DNA from: Odobenus rosmarus divergens
Lineage: Eukaryota > Chordata > Mammalia > Carnivora > Odobenidae
Reading direction: 5' to 3'
DNA: 64,000 bases
NCBI RefSeq assembly: GCF_000321225.1
Contig: NW_004450404.1
Span: 845,848-909,847, forward strand
Shown: positions 1 through 13,060 of the stretch, in pieces
How positions within the stretch are numbered: the stretch's first letter is position 1
Layout of the letters: each line of letters starts with the position of its first letter
Notes under the pieces: generated by a model
The model's input: the letters and a program-made list of their open reading frames with translations, nothing else
Databases searched by the model: none
What the model was told of the DNA's origin: nothing
Translations under genes and position numbers: made by a program

Positions 1-910
1 CATGAAGATTTTATGATGAATCTGAGGTAACCTAGGCCTTTAGATTTCCTCTTTTTTTCCCATACTGTGAAAAATACTGCCATGTTTAGTTCCTAGCAGA
101 GAGTTAGAGGTGAGTGTAGAGAAGTAGGGATGAGGGGAATCTCAAGGGAGACCTCGATTCTTACCTCTATTTACCACCTCCGTCTTCTCCTGAGTGAGTA
201 TACGTTGCTCCCAAGTCTTCTTCCTATTTTTTCTTCCAGTTCTGTCCTTGCTGCTCCCTTCTATTATGTTCTTTCTTTTCCTCCCATGCCTCCCATCACA
301 GGCCAAATTGTTTCCTGGCTGGATGTGTTAGGCAAGCTTTGGAGGTGTGGTAGGTTCTATGAGCAGGCTTAGATGAGATCATTCTGTTGCTACTCTTTTG
401 GCTTGCCTCAGATGTTGTCTCAGAAACTAGTACTGTGTTTTTCACTGATGTGTATATTTTTTTACGACATGGTGATTGCTTCTGGCATAATTGTTCATAA
501 ACATATTTGAGAACAGCTGTAATGTAGCATTTCAACTATCTGACTCACTGGAGATTTGAGGAATAAAGATTGGTTAAATGGTTTACCCAATTTTGCTGAA
601 AGACACAGTCGGGGATAAATGTTCCCCTTTCCCTTCTTTCTTCTTCCTTCGCCCCTCCTTTACCAATTTGTTCTAGGGCAGTAGAAGGCATGACGTGTCT
701 CATGCTTTGGGTTCTAGGTTTTTGGGTGCCTTGATCAAAGCTCAGCAACTGATTAGTTTTGTGTTTGGGGCAGTTTCACCCCCTGGCTTGAGTACAGACT
801 TTCAGTTCTAATTTTTTAGGAATGGAAGCAGATGCTAAGACTATGATGGAAAAAATCCCAGACTGTTATCTGAGGTCCCTTATATGTAATGTAGCTCAGT
901 ACTTTTATTT
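1..910. other. intron, no feature seen
   Basis: AT-rich intron sequence upstream of W1. I see no exon, RNA gene or clear repeat in it. The short open frames here show no family resemblance. Confidence 0.5.
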
Positions 911-914
911 GGGC

Positions 915-2130
915 ATGCCACTTATCCTTTCATTTATTCAGTTAGCCAATCATATTTATCTAGTGTCTGTGATTGTTAATGAAAGAGACATGGCCCCTGC
1001 CCTCACAGAGTTTACATCTAGCAGGGAAAACTTAGGTTGAACAGGTTTTTCAAGTATGATGAGTTTATAAAGTGGGGACCTAACTTGTCTGGGGGCTGGT
1101 GATAGAAGGTTCTCCCACAGAAGTATAGTATCAGCCTGAGACCTGAGGATGAATTAGGCAATTCAGAGACAGCCATGGTATTGGCTGAGAAATGGTATTC
1201 CACAGTGAGGGGACAACTTAGGCGGAGCTTGACACAACACTTTTTATATGAAAGAACTTTAGGAGGGTAGGAGCACAGACTGAGGGACAGGATGGTCCCT
1301 AATAGGGCTGGAGACATAAGACATGGTTGGATCGTGCGAAGGAACTTGGACTTTTTTCTAAGGACAACAAAAATAATCATAGAAGAGTATCATAAAATTT
1401 GTGTTTTAAGTGCAGCAGGAAGAAATATTTGAATGTGGGAGGCCAATTAGGAGGTAGTTGAAGAGACAGATGATGGATTCTCACGTAGACCAAGGTAGTA
1501 GGGATGGAGATGCAAAGAAGTAGACAGATTCAAGAGGAGTTTAGGCAATGATGGTTTAAAGCATGGTAATGTGATATGGGGGACTCGAAAGAGGAGAGAA
1601 TCAAGGATAACCTCTAGGTTCCCGGCTTGAATTTGGGAGTATGTTGGCATTGTTCGCTGATATGGGGAACATGATAAGAAGAAGAGGTTGGGATGAGAGA
1701 GAATGGTAAGTTCATTTTGGGGTAAGGTGATTTGAAATGCTTTTGATTAGGTAGTTGCGTGTATGTGTCCAGAGCTCAGAAATGCAGTGTGGCCTGAAGC
1801 ATTGTCCTGCAGTATTGGCACATAGTACCCAAAGCCCTAGGCAAGGATGAGATTACCAAGAGAGAAATTAAGGGGAGAAGAGGGCCTAGGACAGAATCTG
1901 AAGGAACACCACCATTCAAGGTTAGGCAGAGAAAAACTTGCAAAGGAGTTGTAGAATACCCAGAAAGGTACGAGGAAAACCAAGAGGGTTTATTGTCACA
2001 GAATCCAAGAGAAGAAAAGTTTTCTAGAAGGATGATGTAGTCAACCATATTTAGTGCTTCAGGGAGGGCAAGAAAGATGAGGACTGCAAGGTGTCCTTGG
2101 GATTTAACAACATAGACACCTTTGGTGAGT
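915..2130 (-). mobile_element. L2 LINE fragment, 3' half
   Basis: The + strand begins with the complement of the L2 3' end (TTCATTTATTCAG... CCCTGCCCTCACAGAG) and runs back into reverse transcriptase. On the minus strand around 1900-2048 the frame reads VDYIILLENFSSLGF and WFSSYLSG, a typical LINE-2 RT block. It is broken by frameshifts and is a fossil. Confidence 0.8.
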
Positions 2131-2903
2131 ATAGGACTGAATTCATCTCGGAAAACATAACATTACATTGTAGAAGTCTGATGTGATGTGATTTGCATGG
2201 ATACCCGGAATGAAATGCTGTGTTCTGACTTCCCTATGTTGGGCCTTAAGAACGTACATTATTATCTTTAGGCAAGGAAAAGTAATAAAAAAAATTTCCG
2301 TCGTTAAAGCTCCCTTCATGATTGCTATTCAGGCATGAAAATTCCTGACTCTTTTATTAAAATCTTGAATACCATTACTTGAACTATATCAGAGAGAGTA
2401 TAAAGGGCCAACTTGTTGTCTTCTATCTAGGCTTTTCTTTGTCTCGGTTCAGTCTCCCCCACCACCCCCCCTTCCCACGCCTTCATTCATTTACTATAAG
2501 ATTTAGGATGTCTGAGAAATACTCTCTAAATGAAAGGCATTCTCCTCCACAGCTTCCCCCAGCTGCCACCACACACTTCTCTGACTACTTGCAGCATCTA
2601 CACATCCTATACCTAGCACATATTTCTTAAGTCGCCTTGTAATTGTTTCATGAAAATTTATCTTCTTTCTCCAACTATGCTATAAGCTCCTTCCGAGTAG
2701 GGATGATGTCATTGGCTGCTTTTGTTCTTTCCCATCATGCCTAGCAAAAACTTGGGTAAGAAATAGTTTCAACTAAACCCTAGTTTCTTGAGTTCTTGAT
2801 ACTTGTGATAATGAGATGTCGGTGGGTCCCCTTTTTGCGTGATTCACGTAAGTAGGAGTTATCAACGTTTAATTAGTTTAAATACCACTGGTTTTTTTTT
2901 CAG
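2131..2903 (+). other. intron, possible L2 remnant at about 2590-2760
   Basis: Mostly unassigned. The 2590-2760 stretch weakly resembles the + strand L2 3' end (...CTATAAGCTCC...AGGGATGATGTCATTGG). The final bases are the W1 pyrimidine tract. Confidence 0.3.
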
Positions 2904-2940
2904 GTATGGCTTCACAAAAGAAATTTTGCATAAATATAAG
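2904..2940 (+). CDS. PPEF1: PPEF1 coding exon W1 (37 nt)
   Basis: The exon encodes YGFTKEILHKYK, part of the phosphatase catalytic domain just after the GNHE metal-binding motif, which lies in an exon outside the window. The acceptor is a T-run followed by CAG (2891-2903) and the donor is AAG|GTAAGA at 2941. The first base completes a codon begun in the preceding exon, and the exon ends on a codon boundary. Its small size and its peptide match the family closely. It would be missed by any length-based gene finder, and the reading frame around it runs on into the intron. Confidence 0.9.
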
Positions 2941-3564
2941 GTAAGACTCGGACTTTTTTTTTTTTTTAATGCATTCTCTTTGCTGTTTATGCATAGAACT
3001 ACAAAAAAAGAGCCTTTGGGAAGGGTGATGGGTAAAAATAAAAGCACAGCAGGAAGCCCTGGCCAGGGTAGAGGCCTAATTTTCTTCCGGGACCAAACAG
3101 GAAGCTGTTTCATTGTGACTTTTGTGTTAGTTTCAGCACAGATACAAACATATTCTATTGCTGTAAAGGTACCCAGGATTTGTTTTATGGTAAAACATTG
3201 CAGGTACAGAAATGACTATCTTAAAGGAAGAGATTTTTACTCACTGAGTAAGTGTGGGTGTGGGCTCTGGATTGGTTGGTTTGCATATGAAAGGCAACTC
3301 ATCGACAATTTCTAGGCATTAACTAGCTCTGGGAGGAGCAATCTCTCCTCCAGGGTCAGCAAGGCACCAAGATGTCCAAGTATCAAAAACATAGAACAAA
3401 CAAACAAACAAACATGAATAAAAAGACATGATTAATGCATGCTGGTGGGTTAGTGACTCCATGCCAACTTCCTTTGCTCCTTTGCCTCGCATGAAAGCTG
3501 TTGCATTTTGTGATAAACTTGAACTTACCAAAAAAACAAAACTTACTCAAATTCTTACTTACAG

Positions 3565-3714
3565 ATGCATGGAAAGAAAATCTTACAAATCTTAGAAGAC
3601 CTCTATTCCTGGCTCCCAATTGGTACAATCATTGACAATGAAATCCTGGTCATACATGGTGGGATATCAGAGTCCACAGACTTGAATTTGCTCCACCGTA
3701 TAGAAAGAAACAAA
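3565..3714 (+). CDS. PPEF1: PPEF1 coding exon W2, phosphatase HGG motif
   Basis: Fifty codons, phase 0 at both ends, run from MHGKKILQILEDLYSW to LNLLHRIERNK. Residues 28-35 of this exon read LVIHGGIS, the conserved HGG motif of PPP-family phosphatases (compare FCMHGGLSP in PP1). The flanking hydrophobic WLPIGTIIDNEI forms core beta strands. The acceptor is TTACTTACAG (ending 3564) and the donor is AAA|GTAAGA at 3715. Methionine at the first codon is an internal residue, not a start. Confidence 0.95.
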
Positions 3715-3984
3715 GTAAGAAGCAATGTTTACATAAATCTTGTCGCAGAGTTTTATAATGGGGTATATATATATACCTCTTTTCATTTCTTATTTTGTAT
3801 TCATTTGCGTTTTAGTAGTTGTCGTAACTGCAAAAATTAGTACAAATTTTAAGAAAATCTATGATGGCAAGATAAAGAACTGAACGGGTAACTTCCGAAT
3901 AAGGCAAATATATTTTTTTAACTTCGTGATGAGAGTGGAAAACGAAGAAATGTTGGCATTTCATATAGTTTCTAAAAGTGAAAA

Positions 3985-4315
3985 TCCTGATTTTTAAAAA
4001 AATTAAAATTTCAGATTAATGTTGTAGTAAAATATACATAACATAAAATTGACCACTTTAATTAACCATTTTTAACTGTACAGTTCAGTGGTGTTAAGTA
4101 CATTCACATTGTAGTGCAGCCGTCCCCACCATCCATCTCCAGAACTTTTCATCTTCCCAAACTGAAACTCTACCCATTAAGCAACAACTCTCCCTTCTCC
4201 CCTCTCCCTAGTGCCTGGTGACCACCATGCTATTTTCTGTCCCTGAATTTGACTACTTTGGGTGCCTCATTATAGATGGAATCATACAGCAGTTTATTTC
4301 TGAATTGCTATGACT
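3985..4315 (-). mobile_element. old L1 3' end fragment
   Basis: The + strand shows the complement of an L1M-type 3' UTR: AAAATTGACCACTTTAA, TACAGTTCAGTGGTGTT and the CCATCTCCAGAACTTTTC block. It lies in the intron between W2 and W3. Confidence 0.8.
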
Positions 4316-4769
4316 TCTCTTATATTCCAAATGGCTCAGGGTATTTTGGGGGAAATATTTTAAACTGAGTAATCACATTAAGTACAACAGAAGCAGAGCA
4401 AGAACGTGTATAGAACCTCTAAGGGAAGAGGCTGTGTGTGGCCTGTAAAGCTCCCGTACTTAGTGAAGGGCTCCTTTGGCTGGGCCTTGCAGAGTGACTG
4501 GAATTATCTTTGTCCTGTACCAGAGCCCAGCCAAAGCCCCCAGACCAGGGGCATAGGAGGACCAACAGCAGCTCTGGAACCAGATGATCATATATGGTCC
4601 TAGTGAGAAACCTGAACCCTTACCCCTCAAGACTGATAGTCAACTTCCAACCAATCTAGGCAAGTAGAGTCTAGAGCTGGAATTTAATTTGATATAGACA
4701 GAAAGGTGACCCCTATTCACTTTGAGTTTCTGGAGCCCTTATACCTTTATATACATATGAAAAATAGTA

Positions 4770-5045
4770 TTATTGCTAACTTCTTCTCATCCCTTTAATA
4801 TCAGCTTAAATGTACCCCTCCCCTGGAAAGCCTTCCATGACCTCCAGACTAGGTCAGGTCCCCTTCTACCTGCTCTCAAGCCCCTTGAACATATCCTTCA
4901 TAACAGTTACCAGAACTGAGTAAAGAATTGGGGTACTATTTACTATCCTCCCCTGCTTCTCTCATTCACTGATAATACTCCAGCACCTAAGATGTAGTAA
5001 ATACTTGATCAGTGTTTGTTGGATATGTCCTAATACATTTAAGAC
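4770..5045 (+). mobile_element. L2 3' end fragment
   Basis: Sense L2 3' region: a CTGGAAAGCCTTCCATGACC block, a TTCATAACAGTTACCA block and a terminal AGTAAATACTTGATCAGTG..TTGTTGGAT. It is diverged. Confidence 0.7.
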
Positions 5046-5565
5046 CAAAACAGGGTGGACCTAAGACAAAACTGGATAGAAACTTCTGATTCCTGATTCT
5101 GTGGTGATTTTATATATCTCCTCTCCAGCCTCACCCGACCATGACCATATTTCCTGGCTTGTACCTGTTGTCCTGGTAATTGTTAATAGTGCCTCCCTTT
5201 ATTCTCAGAAGTACTCCAATTGCAATACATTTTAAGGTCACCCTACATTTAAGGCCTCTTTCTCATGATATCAGCTAATAGTCAAGCCAGTAAAACATTT
5301 TGCTCAACACAAGATAGTCAGTGTTAACATAACAAGTGGATGTGATTCTAGCCAAAAGCAAGGGAACATGATGTTTTAGTCAGTCAAATATTGGCAAGCA
5401 CATGGCAGGAATGCCCCACTCTACCAGCACCCGCCCTGTGACAACAGCGCTAATCAGCCATGGCAACCCCTACCAATTGATCAATTGAAAACTTTTCCTT
5501 TTCTGAAGTGAGCCTGAGCAGCCAGCCCTCTCTAGAGCTTTTTGAGCTATGAAGAGCATGTGTTG
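5046..5565. other. intron, unassigned
   Basis: No exon or RNA gene seen. It may be an old repeat that I cannot name. Confidence 0.3.
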
Positions 5566-5702
5566 CGGCGCCTGGGTGGCTCAGTTGGTTAAGCCTCTGA
5601 CTCTTGATCTGAGCTCAGCTCAGGTGTTGATCTCAGGGTCCTGAGTTCAAGCCCCAAGCTGGGTTCCATGCTGGGCATGGAGCCTACTTAAAAAAAAAAA
5701 AA
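5566..5702 (+). mobile_element. carnivore SINE (SINEC, short form)
   Basis: GGCGCCTGGGTGGCTCAG head, tRNA-like body and A-tail. AGCATGT is repeated on both sides as a target duplication. Confidence 0.92.
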
Positions 5703-5794
5703 CCAGCATGTCTCTGGAATGCCTATTACTATCTCTGCGGAGACCAAAAGGTGAGAGCCACCTTGACCTAGTAAACTCCATGAGGCTCTGACAT

Positions 5795-5975
5795 CAGACA
5801 GCCATAGCCAGCTTTACTTCCTACCTCCGCCACTTCCTGGCTGGGTGACTGGGCAAGGTACGAAAGTCTTCTAAGCCTCAGTTTCTGCGCCTGTGTATGG
5901 AAGCTAAAAATACCTACTGTATTGAGTTGTTAGGAGGATTAAATAGAATTACCTAGATGAAGAAAACAGCATAGA
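5795..5975 (+). mobile_element. MIR SINE
   Basis: MIR core: GGCTGGGTGACTGGGCAAG, CTCAGTTTCTGCGCCTG and GTTGTTAGGAGGATTAAA in order. An ancient mammalian SINE. Confidence 0.85.
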
Positions 5976-6326
5976 GTAAGCTCTGAACACAAAGCTCTCT
6001 CCCTCCAACTCTCTCCTCTCTTTCCTGATACTTGGAACCAAAGTTTGAATTTTAGTCACCAAGACACCCCCTGGGGAGAAGTTTTTGGGCCAGGATTTTT
6101 CCAGGAAACCAAATTTCACCTCCTTTGGGGGTCATCGTTCCACCTACTCATAAGCCTGGTTTTAAAGATAGAAATTTGACTTGTGTACTTCCTGTGTCTT
6201 CTACCCCTCCTAGAGTGAGGTTGAATTGGCAGCACATACTTGTATTTAAATACAATTGAACTGTAGCAAAAGTAGTAGGTTTAAGCCTTTGGAACTTTCC
6301 CAAATGAAATACAAAAGTAGATTTTC

Positions 6327-6514
6327 TTTTTTTTTTTTTTTTAAGATTATTTATTTATTTATTTGAGAGAGAGCATGAGAGGGGAGAGGGTCAGAGGGAG
6401 AAGCAGACTCCCCACTGAGCAGGGAGCCCAATGTGGGACTCGATCCCGGGACTTCAGGATCATGACCTGAGCCGAAGGCAGTCACTTAACCAACTGAGCC
6501 ACCCAGGCACCCCC
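6327..6514 (-). mobile_element. carnivore SINE
   Basis: Poly-T, AAGATTATTTATTT and GAGAGAG tail on the left and complement of the head (GAGCCACCCAGGCACCCC) on the right. Flanked by the duplication AAAAGTAGATTTTC at 6313-6326 and 6515-6528. Confidence 0.95.
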
Positions 6515-7035
6515 AAAAGTAGATTTTCAAGTCCAGTTTTATACCTTTCCCACTTTCTCCACTTCCCCATCCCTTAGGACCCTCTAAGTGTAGGGATGAC
6601 CATGCTTCCTGGGTTATGCCTGCTGTTGTGGTATGATTGTTAATGGCGGTGGGGAGTAGGGTTGGGGGAACTTCATGACAACCTCCTTCTAGGTTCATTA
6701 AAGGCATTTGGTAAGGTGGGTGGGTTGGTGGGGGTGTCAACGCAGAGGGACAGAGAAGGAAGATTCTATAGACTAAGATTCTAGTTTAGAATTCTTTAAA
6801 CTCCCTGGCAGGGGGTGTGAGAAAGGATGGCTAGCCGGGCTCCCAGGAGAAAATGATGGTGTGGTACTATAGGGGGGAGCTGGGCAAAGTATCGTGATCC
6901 TAAGTGGCCTTAAGAAACACGTGTTCTTCATCAGGTTGAGGCACAGCAACAGAGACAGAGTGGCAACTGGCACTGAAGTTTCTGCATGTGGCACATGAAA
7001 CATAGGGTTGCCTAAAGTGTGACTTTGTTTTGTAG

Positions 7036-7185
7036 ATGAAATCTGTGCTGATGCCACCAATTCCCTTGGTTGAAGACCACAATACTGACTTGAAGAAAAA
7101 TGAAGTAGGTGCAACTCTTATACCTCAGGAACTCAAAACAAATGGATCCCTTTCTGAGCAGTTAACAAAGCATGAATGGGAACAG
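7036..7185 (+). CDS. PPEF1: PPEF1 coding exon W3, PPEF-specific insert
   Basis: Fifty codons, phase 0 at both ends, begin MKSVLMPP and end TKHEWEQ. This is the hydrophilic insert that separates the two halves of the catalytic domain in PPEF proteins and is absent from PP1, PP2A and PP5. It is rich in K, E, N and D, has no catalytic residues and is the least conserved part of the domain. The acceptor is TTTTGTAG (ending 7035) and the donor is CAG|GTAGGT at 7186. Its length is a multiple of three, so skipping this exon would keep the frame. Confidence 0.93.
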
Positions 7186-7309
7186 GTAGGTATCAAAGTG
7201 TTCCCCAAAGTGGCAGTGAAGATGCGGCATACATGATGTTATCCCTTAGATACATAACAAGTGACTTACCTTTATAAGCAGAGCATATTCTTCCTTCTGA
7301 ACTCATCAC

Positions 7310-10300
7310 TATACTTTTAATAGCTTCATTGAGACAGACTCCCTCATTTAAAGTATATAATTCAGTGGTTTGGGTGTATTCACAGTGTTGTGCCACTGTC
7401 ATGACAATCTAATTTTAGAACTTTTTCATTGCCTGAAAAAGAAACTCCATACCTATTACTAGTCACTCCCCATTCTCTCCCCAACCACCCCCTCCCCCAG
7501 CCTTAGGCAACCACTAATCTACTTTTGGTCTTTATAGATTTTCCTATTTTGGACATGTTCTAGAAATGGACCCATACAATATGTGATCTTTTGTGTCTAG
7601 CTTCTTGTACTCAGCTCAATGTTTTGAAGTTCATCCATGTTGTAGGATGTATCAGTACTTTGTTTCTTTTTATTGCTAAATAATATTCTGTGGTGTGGAT
7701 ATACTACATTTTGTTTATTCATTCATCAGTGGGTAGACACTTGAGTTGTTTCTGCTTCTTGGCTATTATGAACAATGCTGCTATAAACATTCACATACCA
7801 GTTTTTCTGTGGATGTATGCTTTCATTTCTCTTTGGTATATACCTAGGAGTAGAACTGCTCGGTTATAAGATAATTCTAAGTTGAACATTTTGAGAAATT
7901 TCCAAACTGTTCTCCCAAGTGGCTGCACCATTTTACATTTCCATTACCAACGTATGAAGGTTCCAATTTCTTCACATCCTCTCCTTTTGATTATGGCTGT
8001 CCTAGTGGGTGTGAGGTGGAATCTCGTTATGGTTTTGATTTGTTGTGGTTTTGGCATTTCTCTAATTATTAATGATGTTGAGCATCTTTTCATGTGCTAA
8101 TTGGCCATCTGTATGTCTTTGGAGAAATATCTATACAGATCCTTTGCTCATTTTAAAAATTGAGTTATTTATCCTTTTATTATTGCATTGTAAGAGTTCT
8201 TCATATATTCTGGATATAAATTCCTTATCAGATATATTATTTGCAGGTATTCTTTCCTATTCTGTGGACTATCTTTTCCCTCTCTTGATGGTATTATTTG
8301 CAGCACGAAAGTTTTTAATTTTGATGAAATCTAATATTATCTATTTTTTTCTTTTTTGCTTCTGCTTTTGGTGTTGTATCTAAGATGCCATTGTCTAACC
8401 CAAAGTCATGAGGATTTATTGCTATATTTTCTTCTAAGAATTTTATAGATTAAGCTCTTCGATTTGGGTAATCCATTTTGAGTTAATTTTTGTGTAATGT
8501 GGGAGGTAGAGGTCTAGCTTTAATCTTTTGCATGTGGATATCTAGTTATCCCAATACTACTTGTTAAAAGGATTTTTCTCATTGAATTTTCTTGGCACTT
8601 TTATCAAAAATCAACTGACCATAAATATGAAGGTTTATTTCTAGACTCTTAGTTCTACTCCCTGATCTATATGTCTATCCTTACATCAGTACTACACAGT
8701 TTTGATTACTATAGCTTTGTAGAAAGTTTTGAAAGTGGGAAATATGGGTTCTTTGTTTTGTTGTTCTTTTTCAAGATTGTTTTGACTGTTCTGGGTCCTT
8801 TGAATTTCCATATGAATTTTAGGGACAGCTTGTCAATTTCTACCAAGAAACAGCTGGGATTGCTTTGAATCTGTGTTCTTATTGCAATCTTAACAATGTT
8901 ATATCTCCAATTCCACGAACATGGAATGTCTTTCCATGTATTTAGATCTTTAATTTCAACAGTGTTTTGTAATAATGTACACTGAGGCGCTTGTTTTGCT
9001 CAAGTTGAAAATAAATATTCCAAAGTACTTTCAGTGCTATTGTAAAATAGAATTGTTTTTTAAATTACCTTTCGAAATATAGTTGACTTAGGTATACTGA
9101 TCTCATGTTGTGAACCTTGATAAGCCTATTTATTCATTCTAATGATTTTTAGTGGATTCCTTGGGACTTTTATATACATGAGCATGTTGTCTGTGAATAA
9201 AGATAATTTTGCTTCTTCCTTTCCAAGCTGCCTGCCTTTTATTTCTTTTTCTTCCTTAATCACCCTGTCTAGAACCTCTAGTATAGCGTTGAATAGAAGT
9301 GTGCTTCTATTCAAATAAGACATCCTTGTCTTACTCCTGATATTAGGGGAAAGCATTCAGCCTTTCACCATTAAGTATATTAGCTGTTTGTTTGTATATT
9401 AGCTGCCCTTCATCATGAGGAAGTTCCCTTCTGTGCCTACTCTGTTGAATGTTTTTATCATGAAAGAGTGTTGGATTTTGTCAAATGCTTTTTTCGTATC
9501 TATTAAGATGATCGTGTGGGGTTTCCCCTGTATTCTATCAATATGGTGTATTACGTTGATTGATTTAAACCAACCTTATGTTCCTGGGATAAAAACTACT
9601 TAGTCATGGTGTGTAATCCATTTTATATGTTGCTGGCTTCAGTTTGCTAATTTTTTTAAGGATTTTACATCTATATTCATAAGGGGTATTTTTCTGTACT
9701 TTTCTTGTGATATCTTTGGTATTAGCATAAGACTGGCCTCATAGGGTGAGTTGGGAAGCATTAGCTCCTCTTCCAGTTTTTGGAGGTGTTTGTGAAGGAC
9801 TGGTAATAATTTTTCTTCACATGTTTGGTAGAATTCATCAGTGAAATGATCTGAGCCTGAGCTTTTCTTTGTAGGAATTTTAAAAATTACTAATTCAATC
9901 TTTTTCTTGCTATAGTTCTATTCAGATTTTGTATTTCTTCTTGAGTGGTTTTTATCTTGGTGGTCCTGATAGTTTCTCTTCCTTGGAATTTGTTCATTTC
10001 ATCTAATTTATCTAATTTGTTGGCCTAAAGTTGTTTGTAATATATATATTTAAATATATATATAAAGTCGGTAGTGCTGTTGCCTCTTTCATTCCTAATT
10101 TTATTGAGTCTCTTTTTTTTCTTGGTCAGTCTCACTAAGGTTTGTTAATTTTATTGATCTTTTCAAAGAACCAATTTCTGGTTTTATTGACTTCCTTTAT
10201 TATTTTCCATTCTTTCCTTCATTTATTTCTGTTCTCGTCTTTATTATTTCCTTCTTTCTGCTTGCTTTAGATTTAGTTTGCTCTTCTTCTTCTAGTTTCC

Positions 10301-11540
10301 TAAGGTGAAAGGTAATGTCATTGATTCAAGATCTCTTGCCTTTTGTAATGAAGCTATAAATTTCCCTGTAACTACTACTTTAGCTCCATCCTGTAAATTT
10401 TGTGGTGTTGTGCTTTCATTTTCATTCATCTCAGAGTATTTTCTAATTTCCCTTGTGATTTCTTCTTTAACCCATATATTATTTAGCAGCATGTTATTTA
10501 ATTTCTGCATATTTGTGAATTTCTCATATTTCTTTCTCTTACTGCTTTCTACTTGAATTCAATTTTGGTCGGAGAATGTACTTTATATGATTTAAATCCT
10601 TTGAAAACATAGTGAGGCTTTTTTTATGGATAGTGTATGGTCTATCTTGGAGAATGTTCCATGTGCTCTTGAGAAGAAAATGTATTCCATTCCTGTCGAG
10701 TGGAGTGCTCTATCTATATATATCTATATGTGTGTGTCTTTGAATGTACTTATCTGTCTTTGAATATATTTATAATAGTTGCTTTGAAATCTTTGTCCAC
10801 TAAGTCAACATCTAATCCCTTCAAAGGCAATTTCTATTGCCTGCTTGTTTTTCCCTGTGTATTTTTTTCTTTGCATGTCTTGTAACTTTTTTGTTGAAAA
10901 CTGGGCATTTTAAGTAACATATTGTAGTAACTCTAGATAGTTATTCCCATGCTCCTCTGGGGCTTGTTGTTATTTGCGTTTTCACTCATTTATTTGTTTA
11001 GGGCTTGTCTTGACTCGTTCAGTGAAGTCTGTGACCTCTCAGTGTGCAGTCTCTGATGTCACTCTTCACAGGGTGCTGCCTTGAGTATGCACACAGTTTC
11101 CCTGACTACTGGGGGTCATTGTAGTTTTAGGTAGGCTCTCTCTGACTGTCTCTTTCCCTGACTTCCCCTTTAAGCTTTGGCCCATCTGCCTCTATTTGTA
11201 TCATACCCAGCTGTTAGCCTTCACTAATTGCTCGCTGATTGGGCTATTGTTCTTAACAATGCTCTGGGGCTCACAAATAGCTCCACAATCTGATCCCATT
11301 AAAGTCAGTCTCCTTTGCAGGGGCAGGGTATGACAATCCTTGAGGCTTCTTCTGGCCCTAGGAGGGCTCTTCTCATCTGCCCCTTTCCCTGATCTGTCTG
11401 TGAAACTTCTGTCTGGTCTGCTCTTGGTACTAGTATCATGGAACCATCAGCCTTCTTCTAATTGCTTAGCTCTAAGAAGCCTCTATTTCTTGACTCTGTA
11501 CTCTTATACCTTGACTGCTGAAAATATTGACTAAAATGTG
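7310..11540 (-). mobile_element. old L1, antisense, 3' UTR to ORF1 region
   Basis: The + strand carries the complement of L1 from its 3' UTR (7310) through ORF2 (CCACTTGTT.., TCTTTGTAGGAATTTT, GTCATTGATTCAAGATCT) to a 5' portion near 11000-11540. It is full of stops and frameshifts and nearly 4 kb long, filling much of the W3-W4 intron. The end nearest 11540 is the least certain. Confidence 0.8.
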
Positions 11541-12027
11541 ATTTCTCTTGTCAAAATATCCTCTTATCAATGAGGAGAAAGAGCTGAGGGGATAGAGAGG
11601 GACGGAGAAGGGGTAGTGAGAGAGAAATAGAATTCATCAATGGCTTGTGCGTCCAAAGTATTTAAAAATCAAGTAAATACAAGAGACAACCTATAGCAAG
11701 TTGGAAAGGATGCTTCCTTAAATTCTGACATCCAAATTCCAAAGACCAGAGGTTAGAACAAGCACTTCTAGGATGGTGAATAAAAAGGATGATGCCAAAG
11801 AGACTGGAGTTGCACAAAAAGAAAATTCTCGCCTCTGGAAGCCTAGATAAGTTTAGAATTCTAGAGAGATGGAGCCTTAAGAAGTGGGAGGGAGGAGACT
11901 GGGGGTCATTATTCTGTAATAAAACTTCCCACCACCCCAACAATTAGATGAGGCATCTTGCAGTCTCCATGTACATGACTAGAGCTGAGACAGGGTAAAA
12001 TGGACCAGAATCTCATTCCCAATATTT
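11541..12027. other. intron, unassigned
   Basis: AG-rich intron sequence with no exon or clear repeat. It ends in the target duplication of the next SINE. Confidence 0.4.
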
Positions 12028-12247
12028 TTTTTTAAAGATTTTATTTATTTATTTATTTATTTGACACAGAGAGAGAGAGAGAGAGAGAGAGACACAGCAT
12101 GAGAGGGAACCCAAGCAGGGGGAGTGGGAGAGGGAGAAGCAGGCTTCCCGCAGAGCAGGGAGCCCGATGTGGGGCTCAATCCCAGGACCCCGGGATCACG
12201 ACCTGAGCTGAAGGCAGACGCTTAATGACTGAGCCACCCAGGCGCCC
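12028..12247 (-). mobile_element. carnivore SINE
   Basis: Complement SINE with (TTTA)n and (GA)n tail. CTCATTCCCAATATTTT is repeated at both ends. Confidence 0.95.
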
Positions 12248-12644
12248 CTCATTCCCAATATTTTAATAATTTCAGTTGTACCCTTAGTTTTCTTCTCTCA
12301 GTTGCTGGTACAAAGTGGGTATGCATACTTTAGTTAGCTAGAGTTGAAATTTCCAGATAAAACCAGATTTCATACTTTATTTCTCAATAGCTATGAGCTA
12401 TGTTATAATAAAGGTCATAGGCTCTTTATTTGTCCCCTACTCACAGAAGTGCAAAATTCTTGTCAGAGTGCTATAATTTAAGTTTTATCTTATGTTCACA
12501 GAGATGTGGGGGATATATGTACTCATAGCTATGTCACCGTAGAGAGACAAGCGTAATACCCTTCCTTTAGGACAGACTTGCAACAAGATCAGAGAGGTTT
12601 AAACAATAATTTTAATTATTTATTTCCTGAGTGACTCCCTTCTC

Positions 12645-13060
12645 TTAATTCGTTCATTTAATAAGTATTTATTGAACATCAGCTATGTGTCAGTCACCGT
12701 TCTAGGCTTTTGAGAATGTCAGTGACCAAAGATCTATTACCTCATGAAGCTTACATTCTAGGGGGAGGAGTTAAATAATAATATAACAAAAAGCAAGTAA
12801 ATTACATAATATGCTAAGTGAGAGGTTCTATGGGAAAAAAAATTAAAACTAGAACAAGATTAGGAGTATCAGGAGAACTGGAGGTAGAGGACAGAGTTGT
12901 AATTTTAAATAGGGTAGTGGGCCTCATTGTGCAGGCTCCCAAGAGTGAAACAGCTTGGTCGTGGTCACTTGGCTAGTCACTGCGCGACAGAGCAGGATGT
13001 GATTCCAGGTCTGCCTTTAATGCCCATGCTCCTTTTCCGAAGGGAAAGATGACTTCAAAG
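12645..13060 (-). mobile_element. L2 3' end fragment
   Basis: Complement of the L2 tail: TCATTTAATAAGTATTTATT, ATGTGTCAGTCACCGTTCTA and CATGAAGCTTACATTCTA. It fades out around 13060. Confidence 0.75.

Noticed and set aside
5566..5640. tRNA genes at SINE heads
   Set aside because: The tRNA-like parts belong to SINEs. They lack a full cloverleaf and are followed by SINE bodies.
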